Shown here in pieces: positions 6,044 to 12,846 of a stretch of DNA of 14,396 nt (the stretch's first letter is position 1; every line of letters begins with the position of its first letter). A program made the position numbers and the translations under genes. This DNA comes from Pseudorhodoplanes sp. Its GTDB lineage: Bacteria > Pseudomonadota > Alphaproteobacteria > Rhizobiales > Xanthobacteraceae. The stretch spans positions 1-14,396 of the forward strand of contig WBUW01000029.1 of the NCBI GenBank assembly GCA_008933495.1, given 5' to 3'. A model generated the notes under the pieces. The model saw nothing but the letters and a program-made list of their open reading frames with translations, did not search any database and was not told the DNA's origin.

Positions 6044-7411
6044 GTGGAGGACTTTCAGGGGGGCGCGGCGCGGGAAACCGCTACGGCGGCGACGCGGACG
6101 ATCTTGCGGCGCGATGGCGGCGGCGGCCTGTGGGGCGGGCGTGCCGCGTCATGGGCAACGCTGACAAGAAATATCGGCGCCCTGCTGGCGGCCTTGTCGC
6201 TTCAGCCGACGCTCGTGTCCGGCCGTCATCACGACGTCCTGCTCGCCCATCGGCGCATGCAGTTTGTCTCGGAACGGCTCGGCGCCGCGGCTTTGTTTCT
6301 CGCCGTCGTGACGATTGCCTGGATTCCCATCGACCTTGTATTTGTCGGCTGGCATACGCCGCTGATTTGGTTGCTGATTGTCGGTCGCCTGGTCGTTTTT
6401 GCCATTTTCCTGTTGATCGCGGCCTTGCGGATCGATTGCTACGATGCGCATCAAGGCATTCGCGCAACCGGCCTGATGGTCGGCATAGGCGTGGTCTTTT
6501 TTGGCTACGTGCACGCGGTCTTTTCGGCGACCGGCCATAATGACCTCAACGCGATGGGCCATGCACAATACCTGCTGATGCCGATCGCACTTGCGGCCGG
6601 CATCGCGATCTTTCCATTGACGCTTGTCGAGGCGGCGGTGTTGTCGAGCGTGCCGCTGCTTGCCGTCATCTTTGAAGCCGTCCATGAAACCGACGATCGC
6701 GTATTGACTCAGATTGTCGCGGTGGTCGGCCTGATGGGTGCCGTCATGCTGACAACCATCGTGTGCTCGGTGAGCCAGCTCAAGCTGCTCGTGGACCTGC
6801 ACCGAAGTTCGGCCATCGATCCGTTGACCGGAGCGCTGGTTCGCCGCGTCGGCATCGAGCTCATGAATATCGAATTCGCGCAGGCGCGCCGCACGCGCCG
6901 GCCGATCGCGGTGGCGCTGCTCGATCTCGACCATTTCAAGCAGGTCAATGACCGCTTTGGTCATGACGCGGGCGATTGCGTGCTCCGAGATGTGGCGGGT
7001 GCTTTGCGGCAGCGGTTGCGGTCCGGCGACGGCCTCATCCGCTGGGGTGGGGAGGAGTTTGTCGTGCTGCTTCCCGAGACGGACGCCGCGTCCGCCGCCG
7101 CCGTGCTCGCCGAGATTTGCGGGCCCGGCCTCGCCGAACGCCCGGACGGCACCCGCCAGACCGTCAGCATCGGTTTGGCCGAGGCGGATACGGACGCGCT
7201 CCGGGATTGGCCGGAATTGTTGCAGCGGGCAGACGGGCGCATGTACCGGGCCAAGCGCGACGGCCGCAGCCGGCTTGTCGACGCCCAAAACAGGACGGTC
7301 CCTTTCGGCCATGCGGCTCCAGGCCTCGTGCCGGACGCGGAATTTGGCCTTGATCAGGCGGCTAACGGCGTGAGCGGCGATCTATTCGCCGTGACGCTCA
7401 GAATCACTTAA
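6044..7411 (+). CDS. Membrane-bound GGDEF diguanylate cyclase
   Basis: This probably makes c-di-GMP from two GTP at the inner membrane. The protein is 455 aa. It has a weakly ordered Gly/Ala-rich N-terminus (1-45), about six hydrophobic helices (roughly 81-103, 105-127, 141-161, 172-192, 194-212, 222-243) and a cytoplasmic GGDEF domain (about 256-412). The active-site motif GGEEF (335-339) is intact and catalytically permissive. DLDHFKQVNDRFGHDAGD (294-311) holds metal- and substrate-binding residues. RSGD (326-329) lies five residues before GGEEF, the place of the inhibitory I-site, so product feedback is likely. There is no EAL domain. About 43 residues of unassigned tail follow the GGDEF domain. 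The GTG start is supported by GGGGG six bases upstream; the true start could be further in, before LSLQPTLVSG. The membrane domain is not a sensor type that I recognise. Confidence 0.88.
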   Translation: MEDFQGGAARETATAATRTILRRDGGGGLWGGRAASWATLTRNIGALLAALSLQPTLVSGRHHDVLLAHRRMQFVSERLGAAALFLAVVTIAWIPIDLVFVGWHTPLIWLLIVGRLVVFAIFLLIAALRIDCYDAHQGIRATGLMVGIGVVFFGYVHAVFSATGHNDLNAMGHAQYLLMPIALAAGIAIFPLTLVEAAVLSSVPLLAVIFEAVHETDDRVLTQIVAVVGLMGAVMLTTIVCSVSQLKLLVDLHRSSAIDPLTGALVRRVGIELMNIEFAQARRTRRPIAVALLDLDHFKQVNDRFGHDAGDCVLRDVAGALRQRLRSGDGLIRWGGEEFVVLLPETDAASAAAVLAEICGPGLAERPDGTRQTVSIGLAEADTDALRDWPELLQRADGRMYRAKRDGRSRLVDAQNRTVPFGHAAPGLVPDAEFGLDQAANGVSGDLFAVTLRIT

Positions 7412-7521
7412 GAAATCTGCGCAAATAAAGAACGCATCCGGCGGCGGGGCGGGGTGGTCTTCCTCCGGAAACAGGAATCCGCGCGCGGATTTCGATTGTC
7501 CGTCATGCGGGCGAGCGGCTC

Positions 7522-8790
7522 ATGGACGAAACAGATCGATTGGTCGCGTCACCGGTTGGCCGGCGCGGCATGCTCCGCGCTCTGCGCAATGCGGCGCTCG
7601 TCGCCATTGCCGGCTCGCTCCCGACACCGCCCGCACTTGCGCAGGTACGGCCCGCCCCGATGCCTGGCCGCGAGCCCGGGCGCCCCGGCGCATCGGCACG
7701 CGCATCCGGCTTTCCGATGCTTTCGCCACAAACGGTCGACACCACCGGGCGCGCCATCGCGTATTATGAGAGCGTCGTCGCGCGTGGCGGCTGGCCCGCA
7801 ATTGGGGCCATCGAACGGCTGCAGCGCGGCATGCGCCATCCCGCGGTCGCGGCGCTGCGCTATCGGCTGACCATGGAGGGCGATCTTGATCCGGGTCTGG
7901 CCGAAGGCGCGGCTTTCGACCCGGAGGTCGAGGTGGCGCTGCTGCGGTTCCAGGTGCGCAACGGTCTCGCGCCCGACGGCGTCGTGCGCGACAAGACGCT
8001 GGCCGCGCTCGATGTTCCGGCGGCAACGCGGCTTGAGCAGTTGCGGATCAATCTCGTGCGCCTGCGCAGCATGAGCGGCAATCTCGGGACGCGCTATGTG
8101 ATGTGCAACATCCCGGCGGCGCGGATCGAGGCGATCGAGAACGGGATGGCCGTTTCGCGTCACAGCGCCGTGGTCGGAAAGCCGGACCGGCCTTCGCCCG
8201 ATATCCAGAGCCGCATCGTCGAAATCAATTTCAATCCGTTCTGGACCGTGCCGGTGTCGATCGTGCGGCGCGATCTCATTCCACGGATGCAGGCGGAGCC
8301 GGACTATCTGACCAAGAACCGCATCCGCATCATCGATGCAAGCGGCTACGAATTATCCCCCGCCCAGGTCAACTGGTTCTCCGCGGAGGCGGCCAATTAT
8401 CGCTTCAAGCAGGACCCCGGCGACTTCAATTCACTCGGTTCGATCCGCATCAATTTTCCCTCGGCGCATGGCGTCTATATGCATGACACGCCGTACAAGA
8501 ACCTGTTCGGCGACGATTTCAGATTCCATTCTTCCGGCTGCGTGCGCGTGCAGGACGTACGCGAACTGGTCTATTGGCTGCTCGCGGAATCGCCGGAATG
8601 GCCGCGGGCGGAAATCGATCAGGTGATCGAGAGCGGCGAGCGGCGGGACGCGCGGATCGGCCGTCCGGTTCCCATTTATTGGGTTTATGTCACGGCCTGG
8701 GTCGGTGCCGACGGGGTCGCTCAGTTTCGCGACGATATCTATGGCCGCGACGGCACCGGGATTGCCTATGCTCCGGTCAATCGGGGCTGA
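7522..8790 (+). CDS. Exported L,D-transpeptidase (YkuD domain, LdtP/YcbB-like)
   Basis: Probably a periplasmic enzyme that forms 3-3 peptidoglycan cross-links or attaches proteins to meso-diaminopimelate. The protein is 422 aa. The N-terminal signal is GRRGMLRAL, then NAALVAIAGSL and cleavage near PALA-QV (about residue 40). Twin arginines R14-R15 followed by G-M-L-R match the Tat pattern, though a Sec route is possible. A proline-rich linker follows, then a peptidoglycan-binding-like helical region (about 130-163, FDPEVEVALLRFQVRNGLAPDG) and the YkuD catalytic domain (about 190-390). HGVYMHDTP (H316, H321) and FHSSGCVRVQDVREL (H336, catalytic C340, R342) give the full active-site signature. 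The shape fits the YcbB/LdtD-like group. ldtR lies upstream, making it the likely regulatory target. The Shine-Dalgarno before the ATG is weak. Confidence 0.92.
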   Translation: MDETDRLVASPVGRRGMLRALRNAALVAIAGSLPTPPALAQVRPAPMPGREPGRPGASARASGFPMLSPQTVDTTGRAIAYYESVVARGGWPAIGAIERLQRGMRHPAVAALRYRLTMEGDLDPGLAEGAAFDPEVEVALLRFQVRNGLAPDGVVRDKTLAALDVPAATRLEQLRINLVRLRSMSGNLGTRYVMCNIPAARIEAIENGMAVSRHSAVVGKPDRPSPDIQSRIVEINFNPFWTVPVSIVRRDLIPRMQAEPDYLTKNRIRIIDASGYELSPAQVNWFSAEAANYRFKQDPGDFNSLGSIRINFPSAHGVYMHDTPYKNLFGDDFRFHSSGCVRVQDVRELVYWLLAESPEWPRAEIDQVIESGERRDARIGRPVPIYWVYVTAWVGADGVAQFRDDIYGRDGTGIAYAPVNRG

Positions 8791-8792
8791 TC

Positions 8793-8993
8793 GTGGCGGC
8801 GGCCAGCACCGGCAAACGGGAAGTTTTGTTCGAATTCCGCGCCGTCGGCACCGTGGTGCGGGTTGCCGCGATCGACGTCGCGACCGCAACCGAAGTGACG
8901 GTCATGGGTCCGGCGGCCGCCGCACGGTCCGATCTGCAAAGCCTTGCATTGGCGAAACTCAACGCGCGGCTTGCAACGCAGGCGGACGGCTGA
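8793..8993 (+). CDS. Small conserved protein, DUF6898-like
   Basis: A short reading frame of 66 aa from GTG 8793, two bases after the transpeptidase stop. The frame is open further upstream inside the transpeptidase gene, but that part reads as Arg/Gly-rich out-of-frame translation, while the part from 8793 looks like protein. The core is EVLFEFRAVGTVVRVAAIDVATATEVTVMGPAAA, an alternating beta pattern, followed by a helical LQSLALAKLNARLA. It resembles the small rhizobial DUF6898 proteins, an assignment from memory. It has no signal peptide or membrane segment, so it is probably cytoplasmic, and its function is unknown. It is likely cotranscribed with the transpeptidase. Its stop lies inside a strong hairpin. 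Confidence 0.65.
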   Translation: MAAASTGKREVLFEFRAVGTVVRVAAIDVATATEVTVMGPAAAARSDLQSLALAKLNARLATQADG

Positions 8994-9009
8994 AACGCGT
9001 TTTCAGCCG
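8987..9009. terminator. Nine-base-pair hairpin over the stop codon of the small ORF
   Basis: CGGCTGAAA (8987-8995) pairs perfectly with TTTCAGCCG (9001-9009) around a five-base loop. The TGA at 8991-8993 is in the left arm. No T-run follows on the plus strand, so this is not a classical intrinsic terminator. It may protect the 3' end of the transpeptidase message or mark its end together with Rho. The structure is certain as a repeat; its role is inferred. Confidence 0.5.
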
Positions 9010-9105
9010 CACAAGAGGGCTCCTGCTTCGCACCAGAATACCCGGCGGTCTCGCGGATGGCTGCAATCCGCAAGCCGCTAGATGTTGGGTAATACCGATC
9101 ACCGG

Positions 9106-9134
9106 TCGCCAAATCTTGTCGCCAAGTCTTGGCG
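9106..9134. repeat. Tandem 13-bp repeat with embedded palindrome upstream of glyA
   Basis: TCGCCAAATCTTG (9106-9118) is followed at once by TCGCCAAGTCTTG (9119-9131), a head-to-tail repeat with one mismatch. The second copy with the next three bases forms the perfect inverted repeat CGCCAAG-T-CTTGGCG (9120-9134). The right arm coincides with the candidate -35 of glyA. This is what an operator or activator site would look like; the protein that binds it is unknown. Confidence 0.45.
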
Positions 9135-9157
9135 CTTGGCGGCGGATATGCTATCGG
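9129..9157 (+). promoter_or_regulatory. Candidate promoter for the glyA-nrdR-rib operon
   Basis: TTGGCG (9129-9134), a 17-base spacer, then TATCGG (9152-9157). Both elements are imperfect but share spacing and -10 core with the candidates before the ACAD and ldtR genes. The leader to the ATG at 9237 would be about 75 bases. The -35 lies in the palindrome at 9120-9134, so binding there would affect polymerase access. Confidence 0.35.
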
Positions 9158-9236
9158 GCCGCGATCCCGTCCCGGCGCGCACGCGCAGATGCGGTTTGGT
9201 CCCGTCCGGAGACCGAATTCCAGGAGTAGCCCTTCG

Positions 9237-10544
9237 ATGTCAGCCCCCGACCGCCAGTTCCGCCTTCAGGCGGACGACATGTTCACCACCACGCTCGCCC
9301 AGGCCGATCCCGAAATCGCCGCCGCGATCAGCCAGGAACTCGGCCGCCAACGCGACGAAGTCGAGCTGATCGCGTCGGAAAATTATGTCAGCCGGGCGGT
9401 TCTGGAGGCGCAGGGGTCGGTTCTGACCAACAAATATGCCGAGGGCTATCCCGGCAAGCGCTATTATGGCGGCTGCCAGTTCGTCGATATCGCCGAACAG
9501 CTTGCGATCGACCGGGTCACCCGCCTGTTCGGCTGCAGCTTCGCCAACGTCCAGCCGCACTCCGGTGCCTCCGCCAATACCGCTGTTTTCATGGCACTTA
9601 TGCAGCCGGGCGACACTTTTCTCGGCCTCAACCTGGCCGCCGGCGGCCATCTGACGCACGGCATGAAAATCAACATGTCGGGCAAGTGGTTCAACGCGGT
9701 GCCCTATAACGTGCGCCGCGACGACCACCAGATCGACCTCGCAGAAGTGGCAAACCTCGCCCGCGAGCATCGCCCGAAGGTGATCATCGCGGGCGGCTCG
9801 GCCTATCCTCGGATCATCGATTTCCGTCGCTTCCGCGAAATCGCCGACGAGGTCGGCGCCAAGCTGTTTGTCGATATGGCGCACTTTGCCGGCCTCGTCG
9901 CCGGCGGCGTGCATCCCTCGCCATTCCCGCACGCCCATGTCGTGACCACCACCACCCACAAGACCCTGCGCGGGCCGCGCGGCGGGGTGGTGCTGACCAA
10001 CGACGGAGAGCTGGCCAGGAAAATTAATGCCGCGGTGTTCCCCGGCCTGCAGGGCGGGCCGCTCATGCATATCATCGCGGCCAAGGCGGTGGCGTTCGGC
10101 GAGGCGCTGCGGCCCTCGTTCAAGACCTATGCGCGCGACGTCGTGGAGAATGCCAAGGCGCTGGCCGAGACGCTCCGGGCGCGCGGCTTCGATATCGTCT
10201 CCGGCGGCACCGACACGCATTTGCTGCTGGTCGACCTGCGCCCGAAACGGCTGACCGGCAGGGTCAGCGAGAGCGCGCTCGGCCGCGCCCACGTCACCTG
10301 CAACAAGAACGGCATTCCCTTCGATCCGGAAAAGCCGACCGTCACCTCCGGGATCCGCCTCGGTTCACCGGCCTGCACGACGCGCGGCTTCGGCATCGCC
10401 GAATTCCGGCAGGTCGGCGAGATGATCGCCGATCTGCTCGACGTGCTCTCGCAGCGCGGCGCCGAAGAGGACAGCCTGGCGGAAGCCGCGGTGCGCGAGA
10501 GGGTGAAGGCGCTGCTGGCGCGTTTTCCGATCTATCAGGAGTGA
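9237..10544 (+). CDS. glyA: Serine hydroxymethyltransferase
   Basis: This PLP enzyme interconverts serine plus tetrahydrofolate with glycine plus methylene-tetrahydrofolate, the main entry of one-carbon units. The protein is 435 aa from the ATG at 9237, close to the usual 415-435. EVELIASENYVSRAVLEAQGS and NKYAEGYPGKRYYGG are the standard substrate and dimer segments. HSGASAN (108-114) is the cofactor-binding loop, and VVTTTTHKTLRGPRGG (235-250) carries the PLP lysine K242. The C-terminal part shows the folate-side segment CNKNGIPFDPEKP. AGGAG ten bases before ATG 9237 and the usual length favour this start over the open frame back to 9129. It leads a dense run: nrdR begins nine bases later. 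Confidence 0.97.
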   Translation: MSAPDRQFRLQADDMFTTTLAQADPEIAAAISQELGRQRDEVELIASENYVSRAVLEAQGSVLTNKYAEGYPGKRYYGGCQFVDIAEQLAIDRVTRLFGCSFANVQPHSGASANTAVFMALMQPGDTFLGLNLAAGGHLTHGMKINMSGKWFNAVPYNVRRDDHQIDLAEVANLAREHRPKVIIAGGSAYPRIIDFRRFREIADEVGAKLFVDMAHFAGLVAGGVHPSPFPHAHVVTTTTHKTLRGPRGGVVLTNDGELARKINAAVFPGLQGGPLMHIIAAKAVAFGEALRPSFKTYARDVVENAKALAETLRARGFDIVSGGTDTHLLLVDLRPKRLTGRVSESALGRAHVTCNKNGIPFDPEKPTVTSGIRLGSPACTTRGFGIAEFRQVGEMIADLLDVLSQRGAEEDSLAEAAVRERVKALLARFPIYQE

Positions 10545-10553
10545 GGAGAACGG

Positions 10554-11039
10554 ATGCGCTGTCCGAGTTGCGGCAGCCTCGATACGCAGGTCAAGGACTC
10601 GCGGCCGACGGAGGATTCGGCGGCGATCCGCCGCCGGCGCGTCTGCCTGTCCTGCAACTTCCGCTTCACGACATTCGAACGCGTGCAACTGCGCGAACTG
10701 GTCGTGCTCAAGCGCAACGGCCGGCGCGTGCCCTTCGATCGCGACAAGCTCATGCGGTCCATCCAGATCGCGCTGCGCAAGCGCGACGTCGATCCCGAAC
10801 GCGTCGAGCAGCTCGTCTCCAAGATCGTGCGCGAGCTGGAAAGCCTCGGCGAGAGCGAAATCAGTTCGGAAACGATCGGCGAAACGGTGATGGAACACCT
10901 GCGCGCGCTCGATGATGTTGCTTATGTGCGCTTTGCCTCCGTTTACCGGAATTTCCGCGAGCCAAAGGACTTCCAGGCCGCGCTCGACGAATTGTCGGGC
11001 GAAGAGGACGCCAAGCCCGCCGCAACCCCGCGCAAGTGA
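10554..11039 (+). CDS. nrdR: Transcriptional repressor NrdR
   Basis: A zinc- and nucleotide-binding repressor of ribonucleotide reductase genes, sensing the ATP/dATP state. The protein is 161 aa, the usual length. An N-terminal zinc ribbon has CPSC (3-6) and CLSC (31-34), with the basic segment RRRRV before the second pair. An ATP-cone domain follows from about residue 47, with VLKRNGRRVPFDRDKLMRSI and later SSETIGETVMEHLRALDDVAYVRFASVYRNF. The last 15 residues are a loose tail. A GAGGAG ribosome-binding site lies just before the ATG, overlapping the glyA stop region. No ribonucleotide reductase gene and no convincing NrdR box is present, so its targets lie elsewhere. glyA-nrdR-rib order is common in alphaproteobacteria. 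Confidence 0.97.
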   Translation: MRCPSCGSLDTQVKDSRPTEDSAAIRRRRVCLSCNFRFTTFERVQLRELVVLKRNGRRVPFDRDKLMRSIQIALRKRDVDPERVEQLVSKIVRELESLGESEISSETIGETVMEHLRALDDVAYVRFASVYRNFREPKDFQAALDELSGEEDAKPAATPRK

Positions 11040-11048
11040 AACGCCAAC

Positions 11049-12161
11049 GTGAGCGCGAGCGCCTGCCAGGACGAGGACGAGCGCTTCATGCGGGCCGCGC
11101 TCGCGCTCGGCCGCCGCGGCCTCGGCAATACCTGGCCCAATCCGGCGGTGGGAGCCGTGATCGCGCGCGACGGCGTCGTCTGCGGCCGCGGCTGGACCCA
11201 GCCGGGCGGGCGTCCGCACGCGGAAACCGAGGCGATCCGGCGCGCCGGCGCGCTGGCGAGCGGCGGCACGCTGTTCACGACGCTCGAACCATGCTCGCAT
11301 CACGGCAAGACGCCGCCCTGCGCCGATGCCATCATCGCGGCGGGGCTCGCGCGCGTGGTCGCCGCGATCGAAGACCCCAATCCGGAGGTCGCGGGGCAGG
11401 GGCACGCGCGCCTGCGCGCCGCCGGCATCCGGGTCGATATCGGCTTGTGCGCGCGGGAGGCGCTGCGCGATCATTCCGGGCATATTCACCGCGTGCGCGA
11501 AGGCCGCCCGCATGTCACGCTCAAGCTCGCGCTCTCGGCGGACGGCAAGGTCGCCGGTCCCGGCCGCACGCGCGTTGCGATCACCGCCGAGCCGGCCAAT
11601 TCGCATGTGCACATGATGCGCGCCCAGCATGACGCAATCCTCGTCGGCATCGGGACCGTGCTTGCCGACGATCCGCTGCTGACCTGCCGGCTGCCCGGAC
11701 TGGACGCGCGCTCGCCGGTGCGGGTTGTGCTCGACAGCGACCTGCGCCTGCCGGTATCGAGCCGGCTCGTCGGTACCGCGCGCGAAACGCCGGTCTGGGT
11801 CTTCGCCGGCGCCCACGCCCCGCAAGCCCGCCAGGAGGCGCTTGCCGGGGCGGGCGTCGAGATCGCCCGGATCGCGCCTGACAGAACGCCGCCGGCCTTG
11901 CCGGCCGTATTGGCGGCAATGGCGGCGCGCGGGATCACGCGCGTGCTGATCGAGGGCGGCCCAACCGTCGCGACCGCCGCCGTGCGCGCGCGCACGGTCG
12001 ACGAGTTCGTCCTGCTGCAAGGTTCCGCGGCCATCGGCGCGGGCGGCCGCGATCCGTTCGACGGGCTCACCCTTGAAGCGGCGCTTGCGCTGGGCAGACT
12101 GAGCGAACGCGAGACGGTCGCGCTCGGCGGCGACCGCATGACAATTTATGGATCGGCCTGA
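11049..12161 (+). CDS. ribD: Bifunctional riboflavin deaminase/reductase RibD
   Basis: RibD catalyses two successive steps of riboflavin synthesis: deamination of the pyrimidine made from GTP, then NADPH-dependent reduction of its ribosyl side chain. The protein is 370 aa. The N-terminal deaminase domain (1 to about 145) shows PNPAVGAV (30-37) and the zinc site H57-A-E59 with C82 and C91 in PCSHHGKTPPC. The C-terminal reductase (about 153-370) starts at RPHVTLKLALSADGK. It contains GIGTVLADDPLLTCRLPGL and the nucleotide-binding VLIEGGPTV (299-307). Both halves look complete. The GTG at 11049 lies nine bases after the nrdR stop with only a weak ribosome-binding site, so translation is probably coupled. 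The stop directly abuts the ribE ATG. Confidence 0.95.
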   Translation: MSASACQDEDERFMRAALALGRRGLGNTWPNPAVGAVIARDGVVCGRGWTQPGGRPHAETEAIRRAGALASGGTLFTTLEPCSHHGKTPPCADAIIAAGLARVVAAIEDPNPEVAGQGHARLRAAGIRVDIGLCAREALRDHSGHIHRVREGRPHVTLKLALSADGKVAGPGRTRVAITAEPANSHVHMMRAQHDAILVGIGTVLADDPLLTCRLPGLDARSPVRVVLDSDLRLPVSSRLVGTARETPVWVFAGAHAPQARQEALAGAGVEIARIAPDRTPPALPAVLAAMAARGITRVLIEGGPTVATAAVRARTVDEFVLLQGSAAIGAGGRDPFDGLTLEAALALGRLSERETVALGGDRMTIYGSA

Positions 12162-12767
12162 ATGTTTACCGGAATCATTACCGATATCGGGGAAGTGACC
12201 GCGGTGACCGCGCGCGGCCCCGGCCTCAGCCGCATCGCCATCGCCTGCGGCTATGATGCAAACTCGATTGCGCTCGGCGCGTCAATCGCCTGCTCCGGGG
12301 TCTGCCTGACCGTGGTCGATGTCGCCGGCCGCGGCGCGCGCACGGTTTTTTGCGTCGATGCGGCTGCCGAAACGCTGCGGCTGACGACGGCCGGGCAGTG
12401 GACGGCTGGCACGCGCGTCAATCTCGAACGCTCGCTGTGCGCGGGCGACGAACTGGGCGGTCACATCGTCAGCGGCCATGTCGACGGCCTGGCAAGGGTG
12501 GTTGCGCGCACCGACCTGAACGGCCAGATGCGCCTCGACCTTCAAGCACCGGCCGACCTGGCGCGCTTCATCGCGACCAAGGGCTCGGTCGCGCTCGACG
12601 GCGTCTCGCTCACCGTCAATATGGTCGAAGGCGAACGCTTTTCGGTGCTGATCATTCCCCACACGCTGGCCGTCACGACGCTCGGCACCGCAAGGGTCGG
12701 CGCGGCGCTCAACCTCGAAGCCGATCTCATGGCGCGCTATGCCGCGCGGCTGCTGGAGACCCGCTGA
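12162..12767 (+). CDS. ribE: Riboflavin synthase, alpha subunit
   Basis: This enzyme dismutates two molecules of 6,7-dimethyl-8-ribityllumazine into riboflavin and the pyrimidine precursor. The protein is 201 aa, the normal length. It begins with the family signature MFTGII. Two tandem lumazine-binding beta-barrels follow (about 1-97 and 98-195). The first carries GASIACSGVCLTVV and the matching second has KGSVALDGVSLTVN. GGHIVSGHVDG (98-108) opens the second domain. The ATG follows the ribD TGA with no gap, so the two are surely one transcript. A strong hairpin with a T-run begins three bases after the stop. The symbol ribE is used here for riboflavin synthase (ribC in E. coli). Confidence 0.96.
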   Translation: MFTGIITDIGEVTAVTARGPGLSRIAIACGYDANSIALGASIACSGVCLTVVDVAGRGARTVFCVDAAAETLRLTTAGQWTAGTRVNLERSLCAGDELGGHIVSGHVDGLARVVARTDLNGQMRLDLQAPADLARFIATKGSVALDGVSLTVNMVEGERFSVLIIPHTLAVTTLGTARVGAALNLEADLMARYAARLLETR

Positions 12768-12769
12768 CC

Positions 12770-12804
12770 GGGCCGCCCGGGCGAGCTCCCGGGCCCCTGT
12801 TTTT
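12770..12804 (+). terminator. Intrinsic-terminator-like hairpin between ribE and ribH
   Basis: GCCCGGG (12775-12781) pairs with CCCGGGC (12788-12794) around a six-base loop. Outer GGG (12770-12772) can pair with CCC (12795-12797), leaving a two-base bulge. The stem is followed by TGTTTTT (12798-12804). This is the only structure in the window with both a strong GC stem and a T-run. Placed inside the riboflavin genes, it may end part of the transcripts and so lower ribH-nusB-thiL expression. I see no FMN riboswitch fold around it. Confidence 0.65.
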
Positions 12805-12846
12805 CCCGGCTCAGGCGCGCTACACCCACGCCGGACTGGAGCCGCC

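Larger units (their letters stand above)
8994..9236. other. 243-base intergenic region upstream of glyA
   Basis: This is the longest gene-free stretch in the window. It holds the right arm of the stop-codon hairpin and a 6-bp hairpin, GCGGAT (9053-9058) with ATCCGC (9066-9071). It also holds a tandem 13-bp repeat with an embedded palindrome (9106-9134) and a candidate promoter (9129-9157). I do not recognise a glycine, SAM or SAH riboswitch in it. The frame of glyA is open back to 9129 but does not look coding there. Confidence 0.7.

Noticed and set aside
6149..7312. A 387-codon minus-strand frame across the GGDEF gene
   Set aside because: It is rich in His, Gln, Arg and Asp with no fold-like pattern, and it lies opposite a gene with all diguanylate cyclase motifs.
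8574..8792. Longer form of the small DUF6898-like ORF starting inside the transpeptidase gene
   Set aside because: The extra residues are out-of-frame translation of the YkuD domain; protein-like sequence begins at the GTG 8793.
8994..9236. Glycine, SAM or SAH riboswitch before glyA
   Set aside because: I looked for conserved core elements and could not recognise them; the visible structure is better described as short repeats and small hairpins.
9240..10292. A 350-codon minus-strand frame across glyA
   Set aside because: It is antisense to an unambiguous serine hydroxymethyltransferase and has no domain of its own.
10365..12020. A 551-codon open frame on the minus strand over glyA, nrdR and ribD
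   Set aside because: Its composition is that of mirror translation of GC-rich genes; it has no motif and the plus-strand genes are certain.
12768..12846. FMN riboswitch controlling ribH
   Set aside because: The gap is about 79 bases, too short for the FMN element, and is mostly taken up by the terminator-like hairpin.
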